Part shown: piece after piece, positions 20,888-32,397 of the stretch
How the letters are laid out: each line of letters begins with the position of its first letter
Position numbering within the stretch: position 1 is the stretch's first letter
Source: Planomicrobium sp. YIM 101495
GTDB lineage: Bacteria; Bacillota; Bacilli; Bacillales_A; Planococcaceae
Direction: 5' to 3'
DNA length: 64,000 nucleotides
Assembly: GCF_009707665.1 (NCBI RefSeq)
Contig: NZ_WLZW01000001.1
Coordinates: forward strand, 1,488,001-1,552,000
Made by a program: the position numbers and the translations under genes
The notes under the pieces: generated by a model
Databases searched by the model: none
What the model saw: only the letters and a program-made list of their open reading frames with translations
Told to the model about the DNA's origin: nothing

Positions 20888-21025
20888 TTTCTATTTTCCT
20901 CCTAGGTTAAAAAGAAGTGTTGGCAGACGGTTTGTTATCCGCAGCCAGCTCTTTCAATATCTCGTTGAGAATTTCCTTTACATCATATCAAAATCTGTCC
21001 TTCCCCGCCACTTTCGCAGTTAAGG

Positions 21026-21379
21026 TCACAAAAGACCCTTGACTGCTTCGAGTAATTCGAAGGCATCGAACGGCTTGATGAAATAGAGCGAAGCGCCATT
21101 CGCCATGGCTTCTTCGATGAGAGCGGGCTCGCCGAATGCGGTCATCATGATGACTGCGGCTTTCTGATCATTGGCTTTCAATTGCTTGAGGATCCCGATG
21201 CCGTCCATTCCGGGAATTTTCATATCCAATAATATGACATCGGGATTCGCGGCCGCGGCTTTGTCCAGCGCTTCGGGGCCGTTCGCTGCAAGGACTGTTT
21301 CCATACCTTCTGCCGAGAACAGTTCCTGCAAAAGAAGGCGGATGCTTTTGCGGTCGTCGACGATTAAAATGGTTTTCAT
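21026..21379 (-). CDS. spo0F: Spo0F-type single-domain response regulator
   Basis: 117-residue receiver domain without an output domain. In B. subtilis Spo0F passes phosphate from sensor kinases to Spo0B in the sporulation phosphorelay. The phosphorylation residues are all present: acidic pair D8/D9, phospho-acceptor D52 (LLDMKIPGMDG), T80 and K102 (IKPFDAFE). AGGAGG precedes the ATG. Position next to fsa and pyrG-rpoE is that of spo0F. No spo0B lies in the window, so sporulation function is not established. Confidence 0.88.
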   Translation of the reverse strand: MKTILIVDDRKSIRLLLQELFSAEGMETVLAANGPEALDKAAAANPDVILLDMKIPGMDGIGILKQLKANDQKAAVIMMTAFGEPALIEEAMANGASLYFIKPFDAFELLEAVKGLL

Positions 21380-21447
21380 GTAAAACGCCTCCTGTCTCCA
21401 CTGTAGACGGTGGATGGGTTTAAGCCAAGTAAAATGAAAGGGAGTGA

Positions 21448-21701
21448 GGGTGTCGCATGGGGAAAACGCTTGTGGCTTAAGGACATGGTTCCCGGGTGTT
21501 TCTTAAGTATCCACTGCGTCGCTTCGAACAGGGCTCCCGGAAGAAGCCAAGCTGAGGAACGCTCGTCTTCTTCCTCCGCCCAGTCCAAACCATCTCCTCC
21601 GCTTTGGGTGTGGGTTAATTGTTGGAGAATAATCACCAGTGTTTCATTCTAACGATATTGTTGAGGTAAATATTCGGGCGGCTGACTGCGTAGACCGCTG
21701 G
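21448..21701 (+). repeat. family R structured repeat, copy R1 (chimeric)
   Basis: A 254-bp composite. The first 47 bp match the start of R2 (GGGGAAAACGCTTGTGG to TTCCCGGG), then the sequence switches to the R3 type, which it matches almost perfectly from 21517 to 21707. It looks like recombination between two family members. It ends in the family's 3' hairpin GCGG-CTGACTGCGTAGA-CCGC. Confidence 0.8.
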
Positions 21702-21733
21702 AGTTCTTAGTTGGCGTGTTGAAGAGTGAACTC

Positions 21734-21937
21734 GGGTGCCGCATGGGGAAAACGCTTGTGGCTTAAGGACATGGTTCCCGGGATAAGCTGAGCTAAGAAC
21801 CGCTCATCTTATCCCTCCACCATGTCCAGGCCAGCCACTTCGCTGGGTGTAGGTGAAGTGGAAGTGAGTTGTCGTCGGTGTTTCTTTCTAATTTCAATGT
21901 TTCATAGTTGCTTGGCGGCTGACTGCGTAGGCCGCTG
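21734..21937 (+). repeat. family R structured repeat, copy R2
   Basis: A 204-bp copy with clear nested stems on the plus strand: GTGGCT (21758) with AGCCAC (21833), GGACATGG (21767) with CCATGTCC (21820), GGATAAG (21781) with CTTATCC (21808), GAGC (21790) with GCTC (21802). It ends with GCGGC-CTGACTGCGTAG-type hairpin GCGGC...GCCGC. Confidence 0.85.
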
Positions 21938-21991
21938 AGTTCTAATTTGGTGAGTGAAAGTGAGTAAAGGGCGTCTCATAGTATTTCGCTT

Positions 21992-22176
21992 CGTCGCTTC
22001 GGACAGGGCTCCCGGAAGAAGCCAAGCTGAGGAACGCTCGTCTTCTTCCTCCGCCCAGTCCAAACTATCTCCTACGCATTGAGTGTGGGTTAATTGTTGG
22101 AGAATAATCACCAGTGTTTCATTCTAACGATATTGTTGAGGTAAATATTCGGGCGGCTGACTGCGTAGACCGCTGG
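21992..22176 (+). repeat. family R structured repeat, copy R3 (lacks 5' part)
   Basis: A 185-bp copy nearly identical to the 3' part of R1. Its stem uses different bases from R2 in the same places: GGAC-A-GGG with CCC-A-GTCC, and GAAGAAG with CTTCTTC instead of GGATAAG with CTTATCC. Ends with the GCGG...CCGC hairpin. Confidence 0.85.
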
Positions 22177-22414
22177 AGTTCTAATTTCAGGTGTAGAAAA
22201 GTGAGTGGGAGAGATTCATTTTTGTCGAGTTACTACTTGAGCTGCGTGAGTTACTACTTGGCGTCAAATCGAGCATGAAAACTGAACTCAACTCCTACTA
22301 TACGATGCCTTCTGATCGAAAGCGACGATGGCTGATACGCCTAGATTACCCAGATTCCCAACATTCTATCCCTCTACCGTTATAGAAGAAGCTGAGCCGC
22401 AATGGAAGAGTGAG

Positions 22415-22495
22415 CACGTTGGAGGGGTAAAGCTAAGACGAGACCCCGCAGGTTGCGCAGCAGCCGAGGTGGCTCGGCTCAGCGCCTCTAACGTG
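22415..22495. repeat. GC-rich hairpin element downstream of pyrG
   Basis: CACGTTGGAGG (22415-22425) pairs with CCTCTAACGTG (22485-22495) over 11 bp with one G-T wobble; the interior contains GACCCCGCAGG and GGCTCGGCTC segments. It resembles short intergenic elements I recall from other Bacillales with the GAGACCCCGCAGG motif. Not coding. Confidence 0.6.
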
Positions 22496-22547
22496 GGAAA
22501 CTCTGAAATGGAGGTCGGCCGGACTCTGATTTAGTCAATCCCCTAAT

Positions 22548-22587
22548 CAAAAAACCGTCCCCTACCATTTCTGGTGTGAGGGCGGTT
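22548..22587 (-). terminator. intrinsic terminator of pyrG
   Basis: On the minus strand ACCGCCCT and AGGGGACGGT pair with a two-base bulge (22554-22586), followed by TTTTTT. It is 7-8 bases after the pyrG stop. Confidence 0.8.
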
Positions 22588-22594
22588 CGGTTGG

Positions 22595-24908
<2,314 letters not shown>

Positions 24909-24971
24909 ATTGTGCACATCCCTTCTACAGTCATTAACTCTATCCATTATATACAAAGTCCATGCGCTCCG

Positions 24972-25133
24972 CTAGCGCGAGTTCTTTTTTCTGCTCCGTA
25001 TTTGTGTCCAACCGAAATAAAATAGGTAAAAAGACAAAATCAAGAAAGGCACGGCGCCGAATGCTTGGTTGTACAGGAAAACCGTCAGGATGATGCAAAG
25101 AATGATGATGATGTAATGGGCTGATTTCGGCAT
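24972..25133 (-). CDS. small two-helix membrane protein (53 aa), unknown function
   Basis: A short reading frame on the minus strand: MPKSAHYIIIILCIIL at the N-terminus, a short loop with YNQAFGAVP, a second hydrophobic stretch (FLILSFYLFYF) and a basic tail (RSRKKNSR). AAGGA is 8 bases before the ATG. The topology of two transmembrane helices with a positive C-terminus is what is seen; I recognise no family. It lies 63 bp upstream of rpoE. A longer overlapping frame at 24940-25266 has histidine-rich, low-plausibility sequence and no good start. Confidence 0.6.
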   Translation of the reverse strand: MPKSAHYIIIILCIILTVFLYNQAFGAVPFLILSFYLFYFGWTQIRSRKKNSR

Positions 25134-25228
25134 TCTGCACATCCTTCGTCTTTGTAGTCACTATTAGTTTATTATACCGGACAGTCACCGTTAAATCGAC
25201 CGGCTCCTGACCCTGATCAGCGAATAAG

Positions 25229-25267
25229 CAAAAAAATGATGGAGGAAACAGCTTCCCCTCCATCATT
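25229..25267 (-). terminator. intrinsic terminator of the icmF operon
   Basis: AATGATGGAGG (25235-25245) and CCTCCATCATT (25257-25267) form an 11-bp perfect stem; on the minus strand it is followed by a TTTTTTT run. It lies about 50 bp after the icmF stop. Confidence 0.92.
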
Positions 25268-25316
25268 TTCCGCTCCGCACCGAGCCTACCCTTTTAAGAG
25301 CACAGCTTGATCCGTC

Positions 25317-28300
25317 TTACATATTGCGGCGATACTGCCCGCCCACTTCGTAAAGTGCTTGTGTGATTTGGCCAAGACTCGCCACTTTCACTGTTTCCAT
25401 CAATTCCGCGAAAATATTGCCGCCTGTTTTTGCAACTTCTTTCAGGCGTGTAAGTGCTTCGTCCGAATCATGGCGCTCCTGGAATGCGCGGAGATTGCGG
25501 ATTTGTGTTTCTTTCTCTTCTTTCGTTGCACGCGCGATTTCCATCGCGTTGATGTCGTCATCCGACTGCGGATTCGGGTTCAAGTATGTGTTGACCCCGA
25601 TGATCGGCAATTCGCCGGTATGCTTCTTCATCTCGTAGAACATCGACTCTTCTTGGATCTTGCCGCGCTGGTATTGCGTTTCCATCGCACCAAGTACGCC
25701 GCCACGGTCGTTGATTGCATCGAATTCCTTCAATACAGCCTGCTCGACCAGTTCTGTCAGCTCTTCGATGATGAATGCGCCCTGCAGCGGGTTTTCGTTC
25801 TTCGAAAGTCCGTGCTCTTTCGTGATGATCATCTGGATCGCCATCGCACGGCGGACGGATTCTTCCGTCGGTGTCGTGATCGCTTCGTCGTATGCGTTCG
25901 TGTGCAGCGAGTTCGTGTTGTCCTGCAACGCCATCAATGCTTGCAGCGTTGTCCGGATGTCATTGAAGTCGATTTCCTGTGCATGCAGGCTGCGGCCTGA
26001 TGTCTGGATATGGTACTTCAGCTTTTGGCTGCGTTCGTTCGCGCCGTATTTATCGCGCATGACAATCGCCCAGATGCGGCGCGCCACTCGACCGATGACC
26101 GTGTATTCCGGATCGAGACCATTCGAGAAGAAGAACGACAAGTTCGGAGCGAAGTCATCGATGTTCATGCCACGGCTCAAGTAGTATTCCACGTAGGTGA
26201 AACCGTTCGCGAGCGTGAACGCCAATTGTGAAATCGGGTTTGAACCAGCTTCCGCGATGTGATAGCCGGAAATGGAGACCGAATAGTAGTTTCGTACTTT
26301 TTGGTCGATGAAGTACTGCTGGATATCGCCCATCATGCGCAGCGCGAATTCCGTCGAGAAGATACAGGTGTTTTGTCCTTGGTCTTCTTTCAGGATGTCC
26401 GCTTGCACAGTACCACGGACGACTTGCAGCGTCGCTTCACGGACTTCCGTGAATTCTTCCATCGTTAATGTGCGGCCCAGCTCTTCTTCTTTGACTTTGA
26501 CTTGCTGATCGACAGCCGTGTTCATGAACATCGCAAGGATGATCGGAGCCGGTCCGTTGATCGTCATCGAAACGGATGTCGATGGTGCACATAGATCGAA
26601 GCCGTCATACAGCTTCTTCATGTCTTCCAGTGTACAGATCGACACACCGGACTCGCCGACTTTCCCGTAAATGTCCGGGCGCTCGTCCGGGTCTTCCCCG
26701 TAAAGCGTCACCGAGTCGAATGCAGTGGACAGACGTTTCGCATCATCGTCTTTCGACAAGTAGTGGAAACGGCGGTTCGTGCGCTCAGGAGTTCCTTCAC
26801 CCGCAAACTGGCGCTTCGGATCTTCTCCAGTCCGTTTGAACGGGAAGACGCCTGCTGTGTAAGGGAAAGAACCTGGTACGTTCTCTGCGAAAACCCAGCG
26901 AAGGATTTCGCCGTAGTCTTCGAATTTCGGCAATGCAACACGTGGAATTTTCAGTCCTGACAAGCTTTCCGTACGTAGCACTGTACGAATTTCCTTGTCG
27001 CGGATTTTCGTCACAAGCTCATCGCCAGAGTACGACTCCTGCAATGCTTTCCAGTTGCCAAGAATGCGCTTGGATTCTGCTGTCAGCTCTTCACGGACCA
27101 CTTCCGCAAGAGATTCAAGCGACTGGATCAATGCGTCTTCCGGAGAAGTTTCCTTAACTGCAGCCAGTGCCCCTTCCAATTGGAACAGGCGGCGCGCAAA
27201 CTTCACTTGCTCAGCGGATTTCGCATGGTAGCCACGGATCATTTCCGCGATTTCGCGCAAGTAGAAACGGCGGTCGTTCGGAATGATCATGTTTTCTTTT
27301 TGTGTTTTCGCAAATTGCTCATAGTCCGTAGACCAGTCCGTGTCGCACTTTTCGTTGACTGTAGAAACGAGCGCTGCGAATAGTGAGTTCGTTCCTTTGT
27401 CGTTGAACTGGCTGGCAATCGTGCCGTACACCGGCATGACGTCCAAGTCTTTGTCCCATAGCAAGTGACTGCGCTGATACTGCTTCTGCACTTGGCGAAG
27501 CGCATCTTCTGAGCCTTTTCGTTCGAATTTATTAATGACAATCAAGTCAGCGAAGTCGATCATATCGATTTTCTCAAGCTGTGATGGTGCACCGAATTCA
27601 CTCGTCATCACGTACATCGAAACGTCCGAGAACTTCGTGATAGCCGCGTCCCCTTGGCCGATCCCGCTCGTCTCGACGATGATCAAGTCATAGCCTGCAG
27701 CTTTGACGACATCAAGGACATCGCTAAGCGCTGCCGAAACTTCCGAGTGCGAACCACGTGTCGCCAAGCTCCGCATGAAGACTCGTTTGTTGAAGATCGC
27801 GTTCATCCGGATCCGGTCGCCAAGCAGTGCTCCACCCGTCTTCTGTTTCGTCGGGTCGATGGACAGGATCGCAATGTTCTTGTCCGGCAGCTCCGATAGG
27901 AAACGACGGATCAATTCGTCCGTCAATGAACTCTTACCAGCTCCACCCGTACCTGTAATCCCGAGTACCGGCGTGTTTTTCGAACGTGCACGTACTGTTT
28001 GGAGCAACTGCGCTGTATCGACATCGCGTGTGTGCGCTTCTTCAGCCGTCGTGATCAAGTTCGCAAGAATTTCCGGACGGTCGACTGATAGTTCGTCGAT
28101 CTCCACGTCTTTGGAAGCCGTCGAGAAGTCACTCTCCTCCACGATTTCTTGGATCATTCCTTCCAGGCCTTTCTGGCGACCGTCTTCTGGTGAGAAGAGG
28201 CCCGTGATGCCGTACTCGTGCAATTCCTTGATTTCACGTGGCAAGATCACCCCGCCGCCACCGCCGAAAATCTTGATGTGCGGTGCGCCGCGTTCCTGCA

Positions 28301-28568
28301 AGAGATCGTACATGTACTTGAAGTATTCCACGTGACCGCCTTGGTATGAGGAGATCGCAATTCCTTGCACATCTTCCTGGATCGCAGCGTTGACCACTTC
28401 TTCCACCGAACGGTTATGTCCGAGGTGAATCACTTCTACGCCTTTTGACTGCAAAATGCGGCGCATGATGTTGATGGATGCGTCGTGTCCGTCGAACAAG
28501 CTTGATGCGGTTACGAAACGGACGTGGTTTGTCGGTTTATAAACTTGAGTTTCTTTCGCTACTGCCAT
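25317..28568 (-). CDS. icmF: Fused isobutyryl-CoA mutase IcmF (with G-protein chaperone domain)
   Basis: Adenosylcobalamin-dependent mutase interconverting isobutyryl-CoA and n-butyryl-CoA, in some members also pivalyl/isovaleryl-CoA. 1083 residues: B12-binding domain (about 15-150, with the cobalt-ligand motif DGHDASINI), central MeaB-like G-protein domain (about 190-420, Walker [11 protein letters not shown]) that guards cofactor loading, then the substrate-binding TIM-barrel domain (about 540-1083, [15 protein letters not shown]). This order is diagnostic of IcmF as opposed to methylmalonyl-CoA mutase. Last gene of the acyl-CoA operon, 3 bp after the tetR gene. It needs AdoCbl, made by the neighbouring salvage operon. 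Confidence 0.96.
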   Translation of the reverse strand: MAVAKETQVYKPTNHVRFVTASSLFDGHDASINIMRRILQSKGVEVIHLGHNRSVEEVVNAAIQEDVQGIAISSYQGGHVEYFKYMYDLLQERGAPHIKIFGGGGGVILPREIKELHEYGITGLFSPEDGRQKGLEGMIQEIVEESDFSTASKDVEIDELSVDRPEILANLITTAEEAHTRDVDTAQLLQTVRARSKNTPVLGITGTGGAGKSSLTDELIRRFLSELPDKNIAILSIDPTKQKTGGALLGDRIRMNAIFNKRVFMRSLATRGSHSEVSAALSDVLDVVKAAGYDLIIVETSGIGQGDAAITKFSDVSMYVMTSEFGAPSQLEKIDMIDFADLIVINKFERKGSEDALRQVQKQYQRSHLLWDKDLDVMPVYGTIASQFNDKGTNSLFAALVSTVNEKCDTDWSTDYEQFAKTQKENMIIPNDRRFYLREIAEMIRGYHAKSAEQVKFARRLFQLEGALAAVKETSPEDALIQSLESLAEVVREELTAESKRILGNWKALQESYSGDELVTKIRDKEIRTVLRTESLSGLKIPRVALPKFEDYGEILRWVFAENVPGSFPYTAGVFPFKRTGEDPKRQFAGEGTPERTNRRFHYLSKDDDAKRLSTAFDSVTLYGEDPDERPDIYGKVGESGVSICTLEDMKKLYDGFDLCAPSTSVSMTINGPAPIILAMFMNTAVDQQVKVKEEELGRTLTMEEFTEVREATLQVVRGTVQADILKEDQGQNTCIFSTEFALRMMGDIQQYFIDQKVRNYYSVSISGYHIAEAGSNPISQLAFTLANGFTYVEYYLSRGMNIDDFAPNLSFFFSNGLDPEYTVIGRVARRIWAIVMRDKYGANERSQKLKYHIQTSGRSLHAQEIDFNDIRTTLQALMALQDNTNSLHTNAYDEAITTPTEESVRRAMAIQMIITKEHGLSKNENPLQGAFIIEELTELVEQAVLKEFDAINDRGGVLGAMETQYQRGKIQEESMFYEMKKHTGELPIIGVNTYLNPNPQSDDDINAMEIARATKEEKETQIRNLRAFQERHDSDEALTRLKEVAKTGGNIFAELMETVKVASLGQITQALYEVGGQYRRNM

Positions 28569-28571
28569 TTA

Positions 28572-29216
28572 TTATTCAACCTCCTGTTTAAACTGTGATT
28601 TCCCTGCCATCCCCTGCAAAAGAAATTTTGTTTGTAGCTCGATATATTCTCCGATCGTGAAATCGCGCAATGCCCATCTGCGGAACGCCCACATTTGCCC
28701 TTGGACGAACAAGTGATGGGACATCAGCTCGACTTCCCTCTCTGTCATGGTGAGATCTCCGTTGACAACACATTCTTTCAAGAGTCGGGAGAAAATCGCC
28801 ATCATTTCGAGCTCTTTCGTCAATACGTAACGAAGTGCATCTTTCGGCAATGATTTGGATTCCTGGTACATGACGACAAATTCATCCTGCATTTCGTCGA
28901 CCAGCATGAAATAATGACCAACCGCCGTCGCCAACACTGAAAGCGAACCGCTCTCACTGTCCAGCCGGTTCAGACGGGCATGCACTTCGTCGTAGATCGA
29001 GTCACAGACCAGATAGAGCACATCCTCTTTCGTCCGGATGTATTCATACAATGTCCCGATCGAAAAACCGGCTGCTTTCGCGATTTCGCGTGTAGTCGTA
29101 CGGTGAAACCCTTTTTCCTTGAACAGCATGACCGCGCCGCGGATCATTTGAGCACGGCGCTTCTCGATCAAGCTTTCATCTTTGACGGAGGATTGTATTT
29201 CACGTTTCCGAGTCAT
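28572..29216 (-). CDS. TetR/AcrR family transcriptional regulator
   Basis: 214-residue one-component regulator. N-terminal helix-turn-helix about residues 25-70 ([20 protein letters not shown], then [20 protein letters not shown]), followed by a helical ligand-binding domain. Embedded between an acyl-CoA dehydrogenase gene and icmF, so it probably senses an acyl-CoA and controls this operon; the operator-like palindrome at 36133-36150 in the operon promoter is a candidate site. It is not clearly FadR itself, so the operator could belong to another TetR protein. Confidence 0.88.
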   Translation of the reverse strand: MTRKREIQSSVKDESLIEKRRAQMIRGAVMLFKEKGFHRTTTREIAKAAGFSIGTLYEYIRTKEDVLYLVCDSIYDEVHARLNRLDSESGSLSVLATAVGHYFMLVDEMQDEFVVMYQESKSLPKDALRYVLTKELEMMAIFSRLLKECVVNGDLTMTEREVELMSHHLFVQGQMWAFRRWALRDFTIGEYIELQTKFLLQGMAGKSQFKQEVE

Positions 29217-29231
29217 CGGCTTCCCCTCCGT

Positions 29232-30371
29232 TTACTTTGTAACCATCCGGGAAATGACGAGACGCTGGATTTCCTGCGTGCCTTCATAGATTTGCGTGAT
29301 TTTCGCATCGCGCATGTAACGTTCCACCGGATAGTCTTTCGTGTAGCCGTAACCGCCGAATACTTGAACCGCTTCGACTGTCACTTTCATTGCTGTGTCG
29401 CCGGCCATCAATTTCGCCATTGCGGACTCTTTGCTGTAAGACAATTTGTTCGTTTCAAGCCATGCTGCTTGGTACGTCAATAGACGTGAAGCTTCGATCT
29501 GTGTCGCCATGTCCGCCAACTTGAACGATACGCCTTGGTTCGCAGCGATCGGCTTACCGAATTGCTCACGCTCTTTCGCGTAGCCTACTGCAGCGTCCAT
29601 TGCGCCTTGTGCGATTCCGACAGCTTGTGCTGCGATGCCGTTACGGCCGCCGTCAAGTGTCTGCATTGCAATCTTGAACCCTTGTCCTAGCTCGCCAAGC
29701 ATGTTTTCTTTTGGTACGCGGCAGTTATCGAAGATGATTTCTGTTGTCGGGCTTGAGCGGATGCCGAGTTTTTTCTCTTTCTTCCCGACCGAGAAGCCTT
29801 CGAAGTCTTTCTCGACGATGAACGCTGTCGTTCCTTTATGCTTCGATTCCGGATCTGTTACTGCGAAAACGACATATGTGTCTGCGATGCCGCCGTTCGT
29901 GATGAAGATCTTCGAACCGTTCAATACGTAGTGATCGCCGTCTTCTTTCGCTGTTGTCTTCATCGAGCCAGCGTCAGAACCTGCTGCGGGCTCAGTCAAG
30001 CCGTAAGCACCGATTTTCTTGCCTTCCGCCATCGGACGAAGGTACTTCTTCTTCTGCTCTTCTGTTCCGAAAGTGTATACAGGCCAACCTGCAAGTGAAG
30101 TGTGGGCAGATAGGACAACGCCGACAGATGCATCAACGCGTGACAATTCTTCTACTGCGATACAGTATGCCAAGTAGTCTGAACCGATGCCGCCGTACTC
30201 TTCCGGCCAAGGGATTCCTGTTAGGCCAAGCTCAGCCATCTTGTCGAAAATTGCCATGTCGAATGTTTCGTTTTCGTCACGCTCTTCAGCTGTTGGGGCT
30301 ACTTCTTTCGTCGCGAAGTCTCGCACCATTTTACGGATCATTTCATGTTCTTCAGATAGTTGAAAGTTCAT
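29232..30371 (-). CDS. Acyl-CoA dehydrogenase
   Basis: FAD enzyme for the first step of beta-oxidation or short/branched-chain acyl-CoA oxidation; electrons go to ETF. 379 residues with the three-domain ACAD pattern: N-terminal helices ([15 protein letters not shown]), middle beta domain ([16 protein letters not shown]) and C-terminal helices with the catalytic glutamate in IYEGTQEIQ. Resembles B. subtilis MmgC/AcdA. 15 bp after the other dehydrogenase gene. Chain-length preference cannot be read from sequence. Confidence 0.92.
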   Translation of the reverse strand: MNFQLSEEHEMIRKMVRDFATKEVAPTAEERDENETFDMAIFDKMAELGLTGIPWPEEYGGIGSDYLAYCIAVEELSRVDASVGVVLSAHTSLAGWPVYTFGTEEQKKKYLRPMAEGKKIGAYGLTEPAAGSDAGSMKTTAKEDGDHYVLNGSKIFITNGGIADTYVVFAVTDPESKHKGTTAFIVEKDFEGFSVGKKEKKLGIRSSPTTEIIFDNCRVPKENMLGELGQGFKIAMQTLDGGRNGIAAQAVGIAQGAMDAAVGYAKEREQFGKPIAANQGVSFKLADMATQIEASRLLTYQAAWLETNKLSYSKESAMAKLMAGDTAMKVTVEAVQVFGGYGYTKDYPVERYMRDAKITQIYEGTQEIQRLVISRMVTK

Positions 30372-30386
30372 TGTTCATTCCTCCGA

Positions 30387-31523
30387 TTATTTAAGTAGTT
30401 GTTTGCTGATAACGATTCGTTGAATTTCACTCGTGCCTTCGTAGATTTCCGTCACTTTCGCGTCACGGAACAGGCGCTCGACCGGATAGTCTTTCGTGTA
30501 GCCGTAACCGCCATATACTTGGACCGCTTCGATCGAAATATCTGTCGCTGCTTTGGAAGCGAACAGCTTCGCCATCGATGCTTCTTTGTTACAGTCTTTG
30601 CCGTTCGCGTAAAGATCCGCTGCGCGGTAAACAAGCAATTTCGCTGCTTCGACTTGCGTCGCCATATCTGCGAGCTTGAAGCCGATGCCTTGCTGCTGTG
30701 CGATCGGTTTGCCGAACTGCTCACGCTCTTTCGCGTAAGCGACTGCGTATTCGTATGCCGCTTCCGCAATGCCGAGTGCTTGCGCTGCGATGCCGATACG
30801 TCCTGTGTTCAAGTTCGCCATGGCGATCGAGAACCCTTTGTTTTCTTCGCCGAGCATGTTTTCCGCCGGCACTTTCATATTATCGAACGTCAGTTGCACC
30901 GTGCGTGAGCCGTGTAGCCCCATCTTCTTCTCGTCTTTCCCGATTACAAGGCCCGGGTAGTCTTTCTCGACGATGAATGCTGAGATGCCACGTGATCCCG
31001 CTTCCGGCTTCGTCGATGCGAAGACGATGTACGTGTCCGCTTCTCCGCCGTTCGTGATGAATACTTTCGAGCCGTTCAAGACGTAGTGGTCGCCGTCGCG
31101 GACCGCCTTCGTCTTCAAGCTACCTGCATCCGAGCCTGCTGCCGGTTCTGTCAGACAGAACGCGCCGAGGTACTCGCCGCTCGCAAGCTTCGGTACATAC
31201 TTCTGGATCTGCTGTTCGTTGCCGAAGTTCAAGATCGGGTTCGTCCCGACTGAAGTGTGCACCGACAAAATGACGCCGACTACTGCACTCGCCTTCGACA
31301 ATTCATGAATCGCCGTGATGTATGAAGTGAAATCCATTCCGGAACCGCCGTGCTCTTCAGGGACTGTGATGCCCATCAAGCCGAGTTCGCCCATCTTCTT
31401 CAAAATGTCAGTCGGGAAAATCCCTTCTTCCATCTTCTCGACAAATGGTGTGATTTCTTCCCGCGCAAAGTCGCGCACCATATTCCGCATCATCTGCTGT
31501 TCTTCTGTCCATCGTAATTCCAT
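30387..31523 (-). CDS. Acyl-CoA dehydrogenase (second paralogue)
   Basis: 378-residue ACAD family protein with [16 protein letters not shown] in the middle domain and the catalytic glutamate in IYEGTSEIQ. It is clearly paralogous to its neighbour (29232-30371) but diverged throughout, so the two probably handle different acyl-CoAs. Lies 16 bp after the 3-hydroxybutyryl-CoA dehydrogenase gene. AAGGAGGA precedes the ATG. Confidence 0.92.
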   Translation of the reverse strand: MELRWTEEQQMMRNMVRDFAREEITPFVEKMEEGIFPTDILKKMGELGLMGITVPEEHGGSGMDFTSYITAIHELSKASAVVGVILSVHTSVGTNPILNFGNEQQIQKYVPKLASGEYLGAFCLTEPAAGSDAGSLKTKAVRDGDHYVLNGSKVFITNGGEADTYIVFASTKPEAGSRGISAFIVEKDYPGLVIGKDEKKMGLHGSRTVQLTFDNMKVPAENMLGEENKGFSIAMANLNTGRIGIAAQALGIAEAAYEYAVAYAKEREQFGKPIAQQQGIGFKLADMATQVEAAKLLVYRAADLYANGKDCNKEASMAKLFASKAATDISIEAVQVYGGYGYTKDYPVERLFRDAKVTEIYEGTSEIQRIVISKQLLK

Positions 31524-31539
31524 AATTGTCCTCCTTGTT

Positions 31540-32397
31540 TCAGCTATATTCGTAGAAGCCTCGTCCAGTTTTCTTGCCTAGCCATCCTGCTTTCACGTAT
31601 TGGCGTAGTAACGGGCTCGGACGGTATTTGCTGTCGCCGAATCCTTCATGGAGCACTTCCATGATGTATAGGCACGTGTCCAGTCCGATGAAGTCCGCAA
31701 GCTGAAGCGGTCCCATTGGGTGGTTCATACCGAGTTTCATAATATCGTCGATCGCTTCTTTCGTCGCAACCCCTTCTTGCAAAGTGAAGATCGCTTCGTT
31801 GATCATTGGCATCAAGACGCGGTTCGCAACGAATCCTGGGAAATCGTTTACTTCAACCGGTACTTTCGAAAGCTTCTTCGTCATTTCTTCGATCTGCTCG
31901 TATACTTCGTCGGAAGTTGCCAGTCCGCGAATGATTTCGACAAGCTTCATAACCGGTACCGGGTTCATGAAGTGCATCCCGATGACTTGTTCCGGACGGT
32001 TCGTCGCTGCTGCGATTTCCGTGATCGGTAGTGAAGATGTGTTCGAAGCAAGAATCGTATGCTTCGGCGTCACTTCGTCCAATGTTTTGAAAATGCTTTG
32101 TTTGATTTCCATATTTTCGACAGCTGCTTCGATGACAAGGTCCACGTCGCTCGCGTCTTTCAAGTCAAGTGAAGAAGTGATGCGGCCAAGAACTGCTGTT
32201 TTCTCTTCTTCAGTCATACGGCCTTTCTCAACGTTCCGGCTAAGGTTCTTCGTGATGACGCCGATGCCGCGGTCGTAAGCTTCTTGTTTCATATCGTTCA
32301 ATTTCACCGTATAGCCTGCTTGCGCACAAACTTGTGCGATGCCTGAGCCCATTTGGCCGGCACCGATCACCATTATGGTTTGAATCGTCATATTCAT
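31540..32397 (-). CDS. 3-hydroxybutyryl-CoA dehydrogenase
   Basis: NAD(P)-dependent oxidation of 3-hydroxyacyl-CoA (third beta-oxidation step) or the reverse. 285 residues: Rossmann motif [13 protein letters not shown], the catalytic region [14 protein letters not shown] and a C-terminal dimerisation domain with [19 protein letters not shown]. Similar to B. subtilis MmgB. Its start overlaps the thiolase stop by 4 bp, so the two are translationally coupled. Confidence 0.93.
   Translation of the reverse strand: MNMTIQTIMVIGAGQMGSGIAQVCAQAGYTVKLNDMKQEAYDRGIGVITKNLSRNVEKGRMTEEEKTAVLGRITSSLDLKDASDVDLVIEAAVENMEIKQSIFKTLDEVTPKHTILASNTSSLPITEIAAATNRPEQVIGMHFMNPVPVMKLVEIIRGLATSDEVYEQIEEMTKKLSKVPVEVNDFPGFVANRVLMPMINEAIFTLQEGVATKEAIDDIMKLGMNHPMGPLQLADFIGLDTCLYIMEVLHEGFGDSKYRPSPLLRQYVKAGWLGKKTGRGFYEYS

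Larger units (their letters stand above)
21380..22594. other. 1.2-kb repeat-rich intergenic region
   Basis: No convincing gene. Contains three family R copies (21448-21701, 21734-21937, 21992-22176), a separate hairpin element (22415-22495) and the pyrG terminator. Between 22177 and 22414 the sequence includes a doubled GAGTTACTACTTG-type segment (about 22228-22259) but no ORF with a ribosome-binding site. Confidence 0.8.

Noticed and set aside
21448-22182. R repeats as a CRISPR array
   Set aside because: Units are about 200 bp, few and without regular spacers; no cas genes nearby.
21448-22495. Remnant insertion sequence
   Set aside because: No transposase fragment in any frame, no clear terminal inverted repeats or target duplications around the region.
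22208-22540. Short plus-strand frame at 22328-22534
   Set aside because: Covers the GC-rich hairpin element, lacks a ribosome-binding site and shows no family resemblance.
24940-25266. 108-codon minus-strand frame upstream of rpoE
   Set aside because: Histidine-rich, unlikely composition and no good start; the 53-residue frame at 24972-25133 fits better.
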